The notes below the pieces were generated by a model, which was not told where the DNA came from, did not search any database, and was given only the letters and a program-made list of their open reading frames with translations. Below are positions 11,829 to 22,181 of a stretch of DNA of 64,000 nucleotides, piece after piece; position 1 is the stretch's first letter; every line of letters starts with the position of its first letter. The position numbers and the translations under genes were made by a program. The stretch lies in the NCBI GenBank assembly GCA_023375675.1, contig JALQBC010000045.1:186001-250000 (forward strand), in the 5' to 3' direction. The DNA is from Cytospora piceicola. Its lineage: Eukaryota; Ascomycota; Sordariomycetes; Diaporthales; Cytosporaceae.

Positions 11829-13424
11829 ATGGACAACAACTTGGAGGCCTCGTCACCTACGACAACAGCATCGACCTCAATAGCATCAGCACCAGCACCA
11901 TCACCGTCAACACCAAGACCAATATCATCAACCCTACTCTCGGAGGATCTCGACATTACTGCCGTACCGGTCGTTATATCCTGGCCTAGTAATACTCCCG
12001 ACTGCCAGCCATGCTACCTAGACACGGCTTATGAGAGTCCTTCTAATCAAGCTGCCATGGACTTCTTCTGCGACCCCTGCACCAACACCGCCTTCTTCCG
12101 CATCCACGTCCCTGTCGGTCTTAAGGCCTTGCGGGACAAGTCGCCTTGCTTTCTTCTTATCCACCCCGAGCGGATTCTCTCCTTGGTCTTGCAGCAGCAT
12201 GGTATTGGTGGTGACGAGGACGACGATGACGATGATGACGACCGTGGTGGTGGTGATGCAGCACAAGAGACCAACAAAGCCACTCTCCAGGCTGTCCGCA
12301 AGCGACTGTATCTGCAGGGCACGGGCAATTACACCGGCAGCGGCGACCATATTTCTTCGCTGCAATTCGAGCTGAGCACACCTGGCGATCTTGTCGTGGC
12401 GGCGCTCCCTTCGCTAGTCCCCAGGAACAAGGTCTTCGGGGATGTGCTGGACTCGATGAAGCTGCTTGCCCGCCACACAACTCTTTTTGTCTACCTGGCA
12501 GGCGGCGACGTCCTGCATGAGAAGCTGCGCCTGATCTGTCAGGCCTTCCGAGGTTGTCATCCCATCAAGTCCATGCCTAGGTATGCAGATCTCACGAACC
12601 TCTACAAGGGCAAGGGTGGCCGACTGCTTGAAGGTGCAGGTGCTGCCGGGCATCTCGCCGCTGAGGAGGCCACGTCGCCCCCGTCGTATGATGAGCTTGC
12701 ACTATCGCCGCCTAGGCCTAGTCTCTCTGGGAAATCAGGTACGCAGGCTGGACTCGAGATGGACGGGAGGAGGTTCGAGGCGGCAGCCTCACCGTCGAAG
12801 TGCTTCCTTCTCCCCAAGGACAGACCATGGCTAATAATGTCCACAGCAACGTTGACTAGTGGTCCCGACAGTCACAGTCGCAGTCAATCTTCCTCGCGCA
12901 AGCGGGCCCGAGTGGACTCTACCTCGCACTCGCAGTACGACCCGCCGCCCGCCCTACCTGCCGAGCTAACCAAACTCCTTGTTGAGACTATCTGCGAGAG
13001 GGTTACGGAGGCCGTCCTGACTAGATGGCAGGCAAGGCAAGGGGATACTGATTCGCGGCTACGGCGGGTTGAGCACGGGATTGAGAGGCTGGAAAGGCGC
13101 ATTGATAGCCTCGCCGCCGCCGGACAGGAGCAACATAGTGAAGTGGTCGCCGAGATACAAAATGCCCGCGACGATGTCGATAAACTCGTTGACGTAAGGC
13201 TAGACGATCGAATGACCGGTGCGAAGCTGGAGCTCGACGAGTATATATCGGACGTGGTGGACGATAAGATTCAGCAACAACAGGGTTACAGTAGTCCTCG
13301 AGACAGCCTGCAGGATACTTTAGAGGAATATATAGATAGACAGGTCAGCGAGGTAGGGGACAGGGTAGAGGAGAGGGTTCTCGAAACGATGCGGAATGCA
13401 AGTATTTCTTTCAATATTACATGA
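11829..13424 (+). CDS. Orphan fungal protein with acidic tract and C-terminal coiled coil
   Basis: Single-exon gene of 531 residues. The ATG at 11829 is chosen because the frame has only a TTG upstream. The N-terminus (about residues 1-40) is Ser/Thr/Pro/Ala-rich and probably disordered. A globular-looking segment at about 75-250 is interrupted by an eight-aspartate tract (about 131-138). A PPSY motif at about 284-287 could bind WW domains. The last 150 residues (about 375-525) are charged and heptad-like, rich in Glu, Arg, Asp and Val, which suggests a coiled coil; just before it a basic SSRKRAR patch (about 355-361) could be a nuclear localisation signal. This architecture matches uncharacterised ascomycete proteins I have seen, but I know no function for them. 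The gene stands alone, with non-coding DNA on both sides, and base use is GC-richer than its surroundings, as expected for real coding sequence. Confidence 0.75.
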   Translation: MDNNLEASSPTTTASTSIASAPAPSPSTPRPISSTLLSEDLDITAVPVVISWPSNTPDCQPCYLDTAYESPSNQAAMDFFCDPCTNTAFFRIHVPVGLKALRDKSPCFLLIHPERILSLVLQQHGIGGDEDDDDDDDDRGGGDAAQETNKATLQAVRKRLYLQGTGNYTGSGDHISSLQFELSTPGDLVVAALPSLVPRNKVFGDVLDSMKLLARHTTLFVYLAGGDVLHEKLRLICQAFRGCHPIKSMPRYADLTNLYKGKGGRLLEGAGAAGHLAAEEATSPPSYDELALSPPRPSLSGKSGTQAGLEMDGRRFEAAASPSKCFLLPKDRPWLIMSTATLTSGPDSHSRSQSSSRKRARVDSTSHSQYDPPPALPAELTKLLVETICERVTEAVLTRWQARQGDTDSRLRRVEHGIERLERRIDSLAAAGQEQHSEVVAEIQNARDDVDKLVDVRLDDRMTGAKLELDEYISDVVDDKIQQQQGYSSPRDSLQDTLEEYIDRQVSEVGDRVEERVLETMRNASISFNIT

Positions 13425-16400
13425 TTGTCACGAACTCTTGCCGCCACCAGATACGGAAAATGACGTCCACTCTCCTACCACGAGAAGCACGAGCCTGGAC
13501 CATACGCCACGCCAGCCGCAAGATGGGCCGCGATGCCTTCGTCGGCTACGGTCTCCACGTGTGGGAGACTCGGTATATCGAACTTATCGGCTTCGACTGC
13601 CCGCAAGAGGATTGCCGGGCTTCTGGCGCGCAGTGGCTTTGATGATACCAGAGAAATGGATTGGCATTGATCGAACACAAAACCTGCGAGGGACACAAAA
13701 GATGGCAAAGCATTTAGGACAGAGACAATAGTTGAATCCTTACTACCTGTTGTGTCTTACTGTGAACACACGCACATACACACTCTATCTCCCCAGTTTA
13801 TCCTCTCCTCTATATGTTCCACTCCCCGTGCTCTCCACTCCCCCTGTTGTCGGGACACCTCATCAGGGAGAATGGCGACCACAGAAGGTGGGACCCTCGG
13901 AGAATGTTTAGGTGCAACATGTCCTCCTCTCCGAATGTAGGGACGGCATTTTGTGGAGGATGAACACATGTATGCAGACCTGGCTTCCTAATCAACCAAG
14001 ATCTGGAATTTGAATCAATGCCTCCAATCGCCATATATCCATGCTTGTAAGTACATGTCTGTCCTGACTCTTCCACAGTCCTTTTCTGCGCGCCCAGCCC
14101 AGCCCATTTTTGCAGGGGTCAAGTGACTCTCTGGCTTGGTCAAGTCGTACGCGGCTCCGGTCTTGATTGTTTCTTTCGAACGTCCATGCTGACTTGCTGC
14201 CGAAACACAAACATCAACAAGGTAAATCACCGAGGACTGTGAGGCGAAGGCGATATACAGACGAGACGCTCGGTTCAAAAAAGACTACCAAGTAAATACA
14301 TGTGCTGTGTCCTGCTGATCGCATCGTCTCCCACCCCGTTTCCCACTTTCTCACAGACTTTGGCCGCTTCCCTTTAATTGAGACCCATACGGCGCGAACA
14401 TACAACTCCGGGGTGGTTACCTGTTTGACGACCTGTTTCATTGGTCAAGGCTATAGAAACAGTATTCGCATTGACCATGTCACTTTAGAGGCTTGTATAT
14501 ATTTGCTCATGATAGCCAGCTCAACACAATAAGGTGCACAACCTCTCTACCTGACGCATCATGCCAGCTGTGAAGAGGTAGAATTCTCAATGAGGAAACA
14601 CAGTGAGATGATTTCCCCTCCATCAACCAGACAAGTGACAGTGCTCCCGAGAGCCAGTTTACCCTTTGAAAGATTGCTCCCAATAGTCAGGGAATGTGCA
14701 CATCATCAGCTGCCGCACTCATTTCCGCCTGTTTCTATAAACATATTCAGTTGGTTAATAGTGCTCCTAGGAGCCGCAATGGCTACATACACACATAAGC
14801 CACTCACGCTCACACTTGGAAACCCCACCCATGACCTACGGGACTAGACACACCAGACGACTGCCTTATAAGCCGTTAAGGTCTGTCAATACAACGCGAT
14901 ATTCATCCTGGACTTGAGTGACGTGGTTTTTGGCGTCTGAATTGTTGCAAATCGGCAGATGTTGTGAGTAAAAGATGAAAAACCGTTCCTCAGTGGATTG
15001 GCCTCGAGAGTTTCACGCTGATCCTTGCTTCTCTTCTTCTTTGCGACCGGGTGACCCGAGGAAGGGTGAAGTGGGAGGAGAAACGGTGAATGAAAAGCCA
15101 GAGAAAGTGTCTTTGAACTCCACAGGGATAGTAAGGGGTCCCCGAGCAATGCGTGTGTGGTTGAGTGGAAGGTGTAAAGAGGAAGGAAGTCAAGAGTACC
15201 CTTCGCCTTTTTCTTGCTGCTGGTCTGGCTATCCAGTTGCAGAGAGGGCTGGAACAGATAGATAGATGGCCGACCACTTCCCAACTTTCTTCCTCTGGCA
15301 GGGGTCCTAATATTCAGTCTTTCTTCTCTTATAGAATTGAAGTGTAGACGCTGGTAGTAGGTCAGGAACTCGGTTGACCATATCTTATATTCAGCCTGCT
15401 GCTATCCCAGCTCTTCATCCCCCCACTTCTGCTTCCCGTAGATACTTTCAAACTCTGACAGAGTGGGCGTGAGATAGACGACGTTGTTCTATTGGTTGAT
15501 CTGTCGAGAAACGTTATCTCTTCCTCGCGCCAGTGGCGCAGTTGTGAGGATGGTGATGGACTTTGGCCTCTGGCCTCGGCCTTCAAAATGAATAATCGGC
15601 TTTGAGTCTGAGAGAACGAGGATAAGGGTCTGTGTTTGTGCTGATATCACCCGTGTCCTATTCCAAGAGAACGAGGGGGATGTGAGGCTGTGGGTTCATT
15701 GTCTACGATAATTTATTAGAATGCCTAGTTGGTTAGCTTGCTTCTGTGTACATTAGTGAGACCAGACATATACTGGAATCTACTGCCTGTAATGGAAGAA
15801 GCCCCTCCCTATATGAATGAATCCATTGAGCCAATTTATCTGCTCATGGAACTTCCAGTAGCCTACGTAAGGATTCGCTTGGACTCACGATATGATCGCT
15901 CCGGTTCCAGTCCCAGTTCCTTAGTGCCTCGTCGTTCCTGGTCCCTCTAGCCCACAATACCATCACTCCCAGCGGGAAACGCGCGCCTGGTACTATGGCT
16001 TTTCTAGGATGCTTATAGAGCCATTGGTTAGTAGGTGTCAACGCGGTTAAGGACAGTATGTGTATGTGCGGTGAGTCGTCGCTGTGTACGATTTGACGGG
16101 TGGAAGTCATCTGTGCTATTGGTGTTGTTGATGTAATCGGTGCCATTCTCGATGACTTAGTCGTCGTTTATCAGGTCGAAGGTACGCGACCACCTGTATT
16201 TAGCTGGCTGCTTCATCTGTTTATTCTGTTATCGGGCTGCTCGCCTTCGCCTGGATTTCTATCATCATCATCAAGCAGCCGCATTTGTGACATTGGTGGT
16301 GATGAAACAGTCCCCGTTCGGCAATTGACACTGGGTCTTATCTGGGTTGCTGGTGGTTAAAGCCATGGGCACAAGTAGCTTGTCGCCGCCTCTACCTAGG

Positions 16401-17552
16401 AGCTGAGCCTCCAAGATTTGCAGGGTATCAATCCAGATCTTTCTGCGGATGGGGGATGATATAAAGATCGGGAGGCTCCTCTCCTTGTTCTCCCAGGTGC
16501 GCCCCCACTTTTCTATATCCTCTCTATTCTCATCTACAACATAGAGAATCATCACCACAACACCTGGAATCGAGCACCGAAATCCAGAATTGAGCAGGCT
16601 GTACGTCGCCTTCGGTAGAGGACAGAGACCAGTTAGGTCGGGTTTAAGGTTAAAGACGCGAACGGCTTGACGGGCGCGATAAAATCCCAGGTCTATGGGT
16701 TGCAATATCCGAAAGGGGGACGAGGTCACTGTTGATAGCGCATTTTACAAACAACTACCTCCTTCAACTTTCTAGACACACCTACGGCTGCATGCTCGGT
16801 TGGGTAGACAGGTACAGGCAGATGCCAAACGCCATGGACAAAAGTAGACGCAAGATCATATAGATGTATCAGCCTCATGCCTGCAAGGCCGTTTCGAGGT
16901 ATTGGGCTCTGGAGCCTTGGGCGTGCCGCTATGGCCATACCTGGTTATCAACATGGTTAAGTCGGCCGAACTACCTTCCTAGTTAGCCCTTTGTCCTCTT
17001 TGATTGTTGTACTACGTCCAGACTACACGAACACCGTGGTGTTACGTTGTGTTTTGTGGCACACAGACAGAGAGAAAGACGAAGAGAGAGATGTATGACG
17101 ACAGCGACTTCTTTGACTACCACGTATGCGAGACTGATAGCCGCTGCGGGCATAATCTCGAAGGTGAGCTCGATCCAGATTTCTCGCTGACCTACGTACA
17201 CACGATCCACAAGCCAAGGCCGGTACTGCTGACGACGACGACGACGACGACAAAAATAACAACAACAACAACACCACCAAAGGGCAGTTTCACTATTAGC
17301 TCCCGAGTCCCGACGCCCTTTCGCCTAGTCCTGGTGTTCTGGCTCCGCTCTTTTCCTCCTTTCATCGATTCCCCGAGTTTCCTAAGACTGTACATGTGAC
17401 CTGGAAAATCTGAAACGACAGTTACAAGTAAGGGTTTGCTGAAGTTGTATATGCTGTAATGGAGAGCCATACTAGCAAACTAGCAAACCATTTGTCCATC
17501 TAGCTTGAAATGATCAAGCAGCTGTGGCAGTCAAACAGCCTAAAGGGTTGAG
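13425..17552. other. Non-coding stretch, no gene recognised
   Basis: About 4 kb with short, mutually overlapping open frames on both strands. A 152-codon frame on the minus strand (16271-16729) begins only at GTG and shows no family motif. Short CA, ACG and ACA repeats are visible (for example 17230-17280). I see no RNA gene or transposon. Confidence 0.5.
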
Positions 17553-17826
17553 TTGCCGTGGAGGATTGAAAGTCGTGGAGCCATCAAAACTCGTGGAGCC
17601 ATTAGAAGTCGTGGAGACGGCACAAAAGTCGTGGAGACATCAAAACTCGTGGAGCTATTAGAAGTCGTGAAGACGACACAAAAGTCGTGGAGACATCAAA
17701 ACTCGTGGAGCTATTAGAAGTCGTGAAGACGACACAAAAGTCGTGGAGACGACACAAAAGTCGTGGAGCCATCAGAAGTCGTGGAGACGGCAAAACTCGT
17801 GGAGGCAGTAAAAGCTATGCACCGTG
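17553..17826 (+). repeat. GCCGTGG minisatellite, locus 2
   Basis: At least fourteen units share a core AAA(A)(G/C)TCGTGGAG. A higher-order 56-bp unit starting at 17628 is repeated exactly from 17684, so the array has grown recently by duplication. The reading frames across it (Lys/Thr/Val-rich) are artefacts of the array. Confidence 0.9.
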
Positions 17827-17928
17827 GCTGTTCACAGACCATTTACTGCAAAGCCCAGTATCATATAAAAAACAATTGTCTATCGCTTGCAACTAGGCTT
17901 AATTACTTTCGACCTATATTCATCGATA

Positions 17929-19266
17929 TGCTCGGTCTCGCGACCCTTGCTGCCATCGTCGGGATTAAGGCTTCCTCCTGAGTCTATGCCCTTGATTTTC
18001 CCGGCACCGGTTATGATGACTGCTGAAGAATTAACTGCTTCCCGTCATCAGTCGTGCTGTTCCATATAAGAGAAAAGGTTTGTTTTCGAGTGAAGACCGA
18101 ATCTAGCAGCCGAGTGACTTTGAGGACCCACGTATATCCATGCCGTATTACTTCCGAGAAGTAAGGAAATCCTCTAATACCTTGACAACACAAGCTTATA
18201 AGCATTATACAATGTAAGCAGTCATCTCATATCCTGCTGTTATTATGCCTAGCCTTTGCAATTCATACCAATATGCCCATATCGGGATATATTTCCGCAC
18301 TACGTCTTCATCAGTATTATAGCAATAACCTGTCCGTCCGCCTCGACACGGCCTCTAGAGACATGTCAAAGTTGTCCACATAGCTAATGGTCGACTGTCC
18401 ATGCGGCTTCTAGGACTGCTCAGTATGTTTTACTTGCGCAGTCTAGCGATAAGAATGTTACGATCACCACGAGCAAGAGGCCAAGAGGAATGGTGTTGGC
18501 GGCAACACCGAAAGGGAAAGGCTTCCTCTGCACGCTTTCCTTCCCTTCGGTATTCATCGATGCCACCGCCAGCAAAGCCTCCACGCTCGACCATCACCTC
18601 CAGCTCCACTTCTATTACCCAAAAAGCCCTCGAAATCACGAAAGCACTCGAATTGACAGCAATTACATAGCGAGGCTTCTGTTAGACACGTGGCTCGTGC
18701 CCGATAGATTTGTGGATCATTTCCGTATGGCCAAGGACCTGTGCGTTATATGTTTCCGTCTTTTGCGTCTGGCTAGGAGTTCAAGATGTGCTTGGAACAG
18801 TCCCAGCTCATCCATATTACCTGACCGCGACGAAACCTATAGGGTGGGGTTATAGCGTCTACACGATTATGGTCTTAATCCAGTTGTCGTCAGCCCACAG
18901 TTTGCCTGCGACCTACTCCGAACCGTGCTATCGATGTGAACATCGAGCTATAAGATATCTTCCAATGCCTGCAGAAAGGCCTCACTCAGGCAGATATAAC
19001 GGAACTGAAAGTCAAGTTCGGGGGCGGACGAGAGTATTGAAAAAGTCTTCTTGCCGGGCAGCACACCGGCCGGACCATATACCTGCTCTTGTTTCCACGC
19101 TCACTGCTTCGAGGATGGTAGTTGCGAAGTTAGTGCGTTATTGGGGGAAGAAGACATCGCTTATTGCACAACTGCACACCTGTTGCAGGAAGTCGGGCCA
19201 AAGGTCGAAGCCGCCCTCGAAGGAGAGGCTAGGACTTCTGTGTTCAGTTTGTGTGGAAACACCTGA
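17929..19266 (+). pseudogene. Possible decayed gene, cysteine-rich C-terminus
   Basis: A short frame at 17929 begins with a signal-peptide-like stretch (MLGLATLAAIVGIKASS) and stops at once. Downstream, protein-like segments appear in shifting frames. The most coherent is the last, 19051-19266, which holds the cysteine cluster CSCFHAHCFEDGSC and ends at a TGA. Segments just upstream appear to continue it but are cut by several stops. I do not recognise the family. The pieces might belong to one dead secreted-protein gene, to two unrelated relics, or be chance. Confidence is low. Confidence 0.25.
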
Positions 19267-21275
19267 TTCATGACTATGAAAGGGCCAGTATAATATAGAG
19301 ATGGCTATAAGGCCATCAACCGACCATCTAGCCTACCAGGCCCGCCACCGGAACTGCGACGTATGAGTTTTTTGATATCGAAGGGCGTGCACGAAGAACT
19401 AGAAACTCAAGCTGGCGGTTGCATGTATATATACCAAGATATGCTAAGATGTGCTTTCTCCGAGTTGTTTTTCTTTTTCAGTATCGGAAGGAAACTTCAA
19501 TGCTGTGCAGACTGGCGTGCTTAACCATAATCTTAATATATAGGCTTTGTGTTGATGTTTTGGTCTACATTACTACCAACGTCTTATCCTGCTGCTTCGG
19601 AATCTGCCGCGGCTGTTGTATCAACACCTCATCCGGATGTCTACCACCTTCATATACGGAACAATACTTTGAGCCCTTCCAAATGATTACAAGAAACTCG
19701 TCACACCCACATGGGTTCTAGAAACTCGCTAGGTTTGCAGTTCTCGAGGTCTGTTGCCTAAATCGTCGTAAAAATGGCCGATTCCCCGTCTTCCTGACTA
19801 CCCTAGGGTAGCGAATCTACGTTGCCCTCTTCCAGCACTCCTCAGCACACCCACACTCCCACACCCACTTCCTGACTTTGTGTGGTCCTTCATCTTTCCG
19901 GATCCCGAAGCAGTTGTATTTCTGTTTTTAATCAGTTGGGGACTAGTCTCGATATGAAATCTGTGAAAAGAGGTGGACTCAAATACTATCGAGACTAAAG
20001 AGAGGTTCATTACCTTGGTCACCTCTTCGGCATAAGGCCGATCGCCAGGCCTCAACACCGAACCTTGTACAGGGCGTCAATAGCCTATACTGAAGCATAT
20101 TTCCTGACGGTGGTCAGTGTGGTTGGGCATAGACATGGTCCACAACCACGAGGGGAGCCTGAAGTGCATTTCTCCACACAAGTCTCACTTCTGCATTTGC
20201 TGCACATAATTCACATATTATACAGCGATTCTTCTAACAAAGGCTTTCATGACCCCGGCCCTTTTCTTCATGGAGGGGTGCCTCTCGGCCTCGAACCTTA
20301 CTGTCATCAGCATTGGTGTTATGAGCATGTCCTTTGTCACCGGGTGCCATGGATGTTCGGTCGATAAACCTCAGACACTGCCGAGGAATAGGGCGATGAA
20401 AACAAGTGAGACTTCACCGTCTTCTTCTCCCTTCTCGTCACCATCCTCATCATCCATACATGACTATAAGTTTCCGTCCTCGAGGCAGTCAGTAGCATAC
20501 GGTGGCTTCCAACCCAGGCTTACAAACGGCTTCGCGACGTAATGGAAGCCTTGTGGTTGCTCGACGTCCGGCTTTTCACGGTCTGTTGTGGTTACTAAAT
20601 GTGGTAGGCCTACAGTGGGTGAGTTATATCCTGTGCTAGAAATGGTCACCTTCACTGAGGATACTAGTCTCGGAGCTCTACTGAAACATCACCGGTTTCC
20701 ACCGTAGTTCGGGTTAATGTTTCCGGTTCTAGACACAGCTTTTGACCAGATGGAAGAAGGTAATTATGAGAAAGCTAACGAGAGCTGAAATCTAATGATC
20801 AAACGAGGAAGGAAGGCGCTGAAGACACAGGCCTGTAACTGACCTCGACGATTGATTACCTATTAAGGCAGTCGACGCTATCTTCGAGAGAGGCAGTCAC
20901 AAAGTCCGGTACTACGCCTTCTGGTCCTTTGCAAATGTCGAGACCTTCCTTCCTGGATGCTGACTACTAGCAAAGAGGGTAGCCACACTGATACCTCTCC
21001 TCTCTGTCTTAGGTATGTCTCTAATGTCCTTCAAATTGCAACCTGAACTGGACCTTTACAGGGTGTGGCCAATATCAATACGACACGCATTCTTAGAGAC
21101 TCGCTAATATCGAAGCTCGCCAGCGAAACAACTTCTCACCTTCCTTTCACTTACAACCCGCATATGTTTGAACCGGCTACTATCCTCTGCCAAAGATACC
21201 AATCAATATCAATCTCACTCTCCTTGATCTTCGCTCTAAACGGAAGGTAATACAAACCAGGCAAACAGTGACAAC
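19267..21275. other. Non-coding stretch, no gene recognised
   Basis: Only short open frames, several broken by stops after 50-100 codons (for example 20249-20542, Ser-rich). I see no motif, repeat or RNA gene. The last 200 bases are presumably the promoter and leader of the gene at 21276. Confidence 0.5.
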
Positions 21276-22181
21276 ATGGAACTCATCGTTTATCTCGTGG
21301 ATTGCAAGGGAGTGGCATATCCGCAAGTCTCGCTGGCGGTGGCCCGCTTTGCGGAACAAGCATGTCTCTACTGGAATCACCCCGACGTGCTCTTATGGGC
21401 CGTTAAGACCGGTGCGTCGGTGAAGGCTGAGGGCGGAGGGAGTTTTCGCTTTTGGGCCGATCCATCCTTCATTCTCAAGTTATTCAAGCAGGGCTCGCAC
21501 CTTCTGTCTGACTTCCGCGTCGATAAAGAGTTCAACACAAAGCGCGGGTTTTGCATCGGCCGACCACTGGCTAGCCTGCATACCACCATACCCCTTTGCA
21601 TCGGAAATGCATGTCCGAAGATACTATGGCGAGTCGTCCACAACGGCCACCCTTCCCAGGGAACCGTCGCCAGGGGTTTCGGCAAGACCAAGACGACGGC
21701 ACTTACCTTCCAGCTGCAATTACAGAGGCACCTAAGCTGGAAGTGCCGAGACCCAAGCCCGTTCATGTCAAGCACGAATGACTATGCCAAGGTCGTCCGC
21801 ATGTGTGCTTGCTACGAGGCCCGCGGTATGACTGGGATCGAGATCCTGGAAATCAACACTACTGGCGAGGAATGGAACGCTGAATCGCGGATTTGGGAGG
21901 TTCAGGAGCTTCTGCGCCGTTTTCGTTTACTCATCCTCCAGCGCAAGATGTACCTGATGAACGAGTTCCTGATAGAAAATCGCATTCCCTCCACGAGGGT
22001 CACCAGGCGGATAGACTGGGACGGGGTGAAGGGTACGCTCGACCCGGATGGAACGATACGAGCGGCCGCGCGATACGAGATCAGAAAGTCTAACCCGAAA
22101 AAGCGCAAGGAACCTGACGCTGGCGAGAAAGGCGAAAAGAACAAGCGAACACGTGGCTTCAAGCGTCTGAAACAGGCCTGA
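21276..22181 (+). CDS. DUF7587-like protein with basic C-terminal nuclear signal
   Basis: Intact single-exon gene of 301 residues. The start ATG at 21276 sits in a good context (GTGACAACATGG). Residues about 114-195 resemble the fungal DUF7587 domain: an LWRVVH segment (Arg119), an HLSWKCRDPSPF segment, an SPFMSST motif (161-167) and a strand GIEILEI (187-193). An Arg, then a Ser-x-Ser-Thr, then an acidic strand is also the order of the ADP-ribosyltransferase R-S-E core; that link is my inference and not an established assignment. The C-terminus (about 266-299) is dense in Lys/Arg (NPKKRK, KNKRTRGFKRLK), a likely bipartite nuclear signal. The first 110 residues look like a separate domain that I do not recognise. 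The gene stands alone in non-coding DNA. Family recognition comes from memory of motif layout, so the name is moderate-confidence; that the gene is real is well supported. Confidence 0.7.
   Translation: MELIVYLVDCKGVAYPQVSLAVARFAEQACLYWNHPDVLLWAVKTGASVKAEGGGSFRFWADPSFILKLFKQGSHLLSDFRVDKEFNTKRGFCIGRPLASLHTTIPLCIGNACPKILWRVVHNGHPSQGTVARGFGKTKTTALTFQLQLQRHLSWKCRDPSPFMSSTNDYAKVVRMCACYEARGMTGIEILEINTTGEEWNAESRIWEVQELLRRFRLLILQRKMYLMNEFLIENRIPSTRVTRRIDWDGVKGTLDPDGTIRAAARYEIRKSNPKKRKEPDAGEKGEKNKRTRGFKRLKQA

Noticed and set aside
16271..16729. 152-codon minus-strand frame
   Set aside because: It starts only at GTG, the flanking frames are broken and no family motif is visible. It could be a gene fragment, but nothing supports it.
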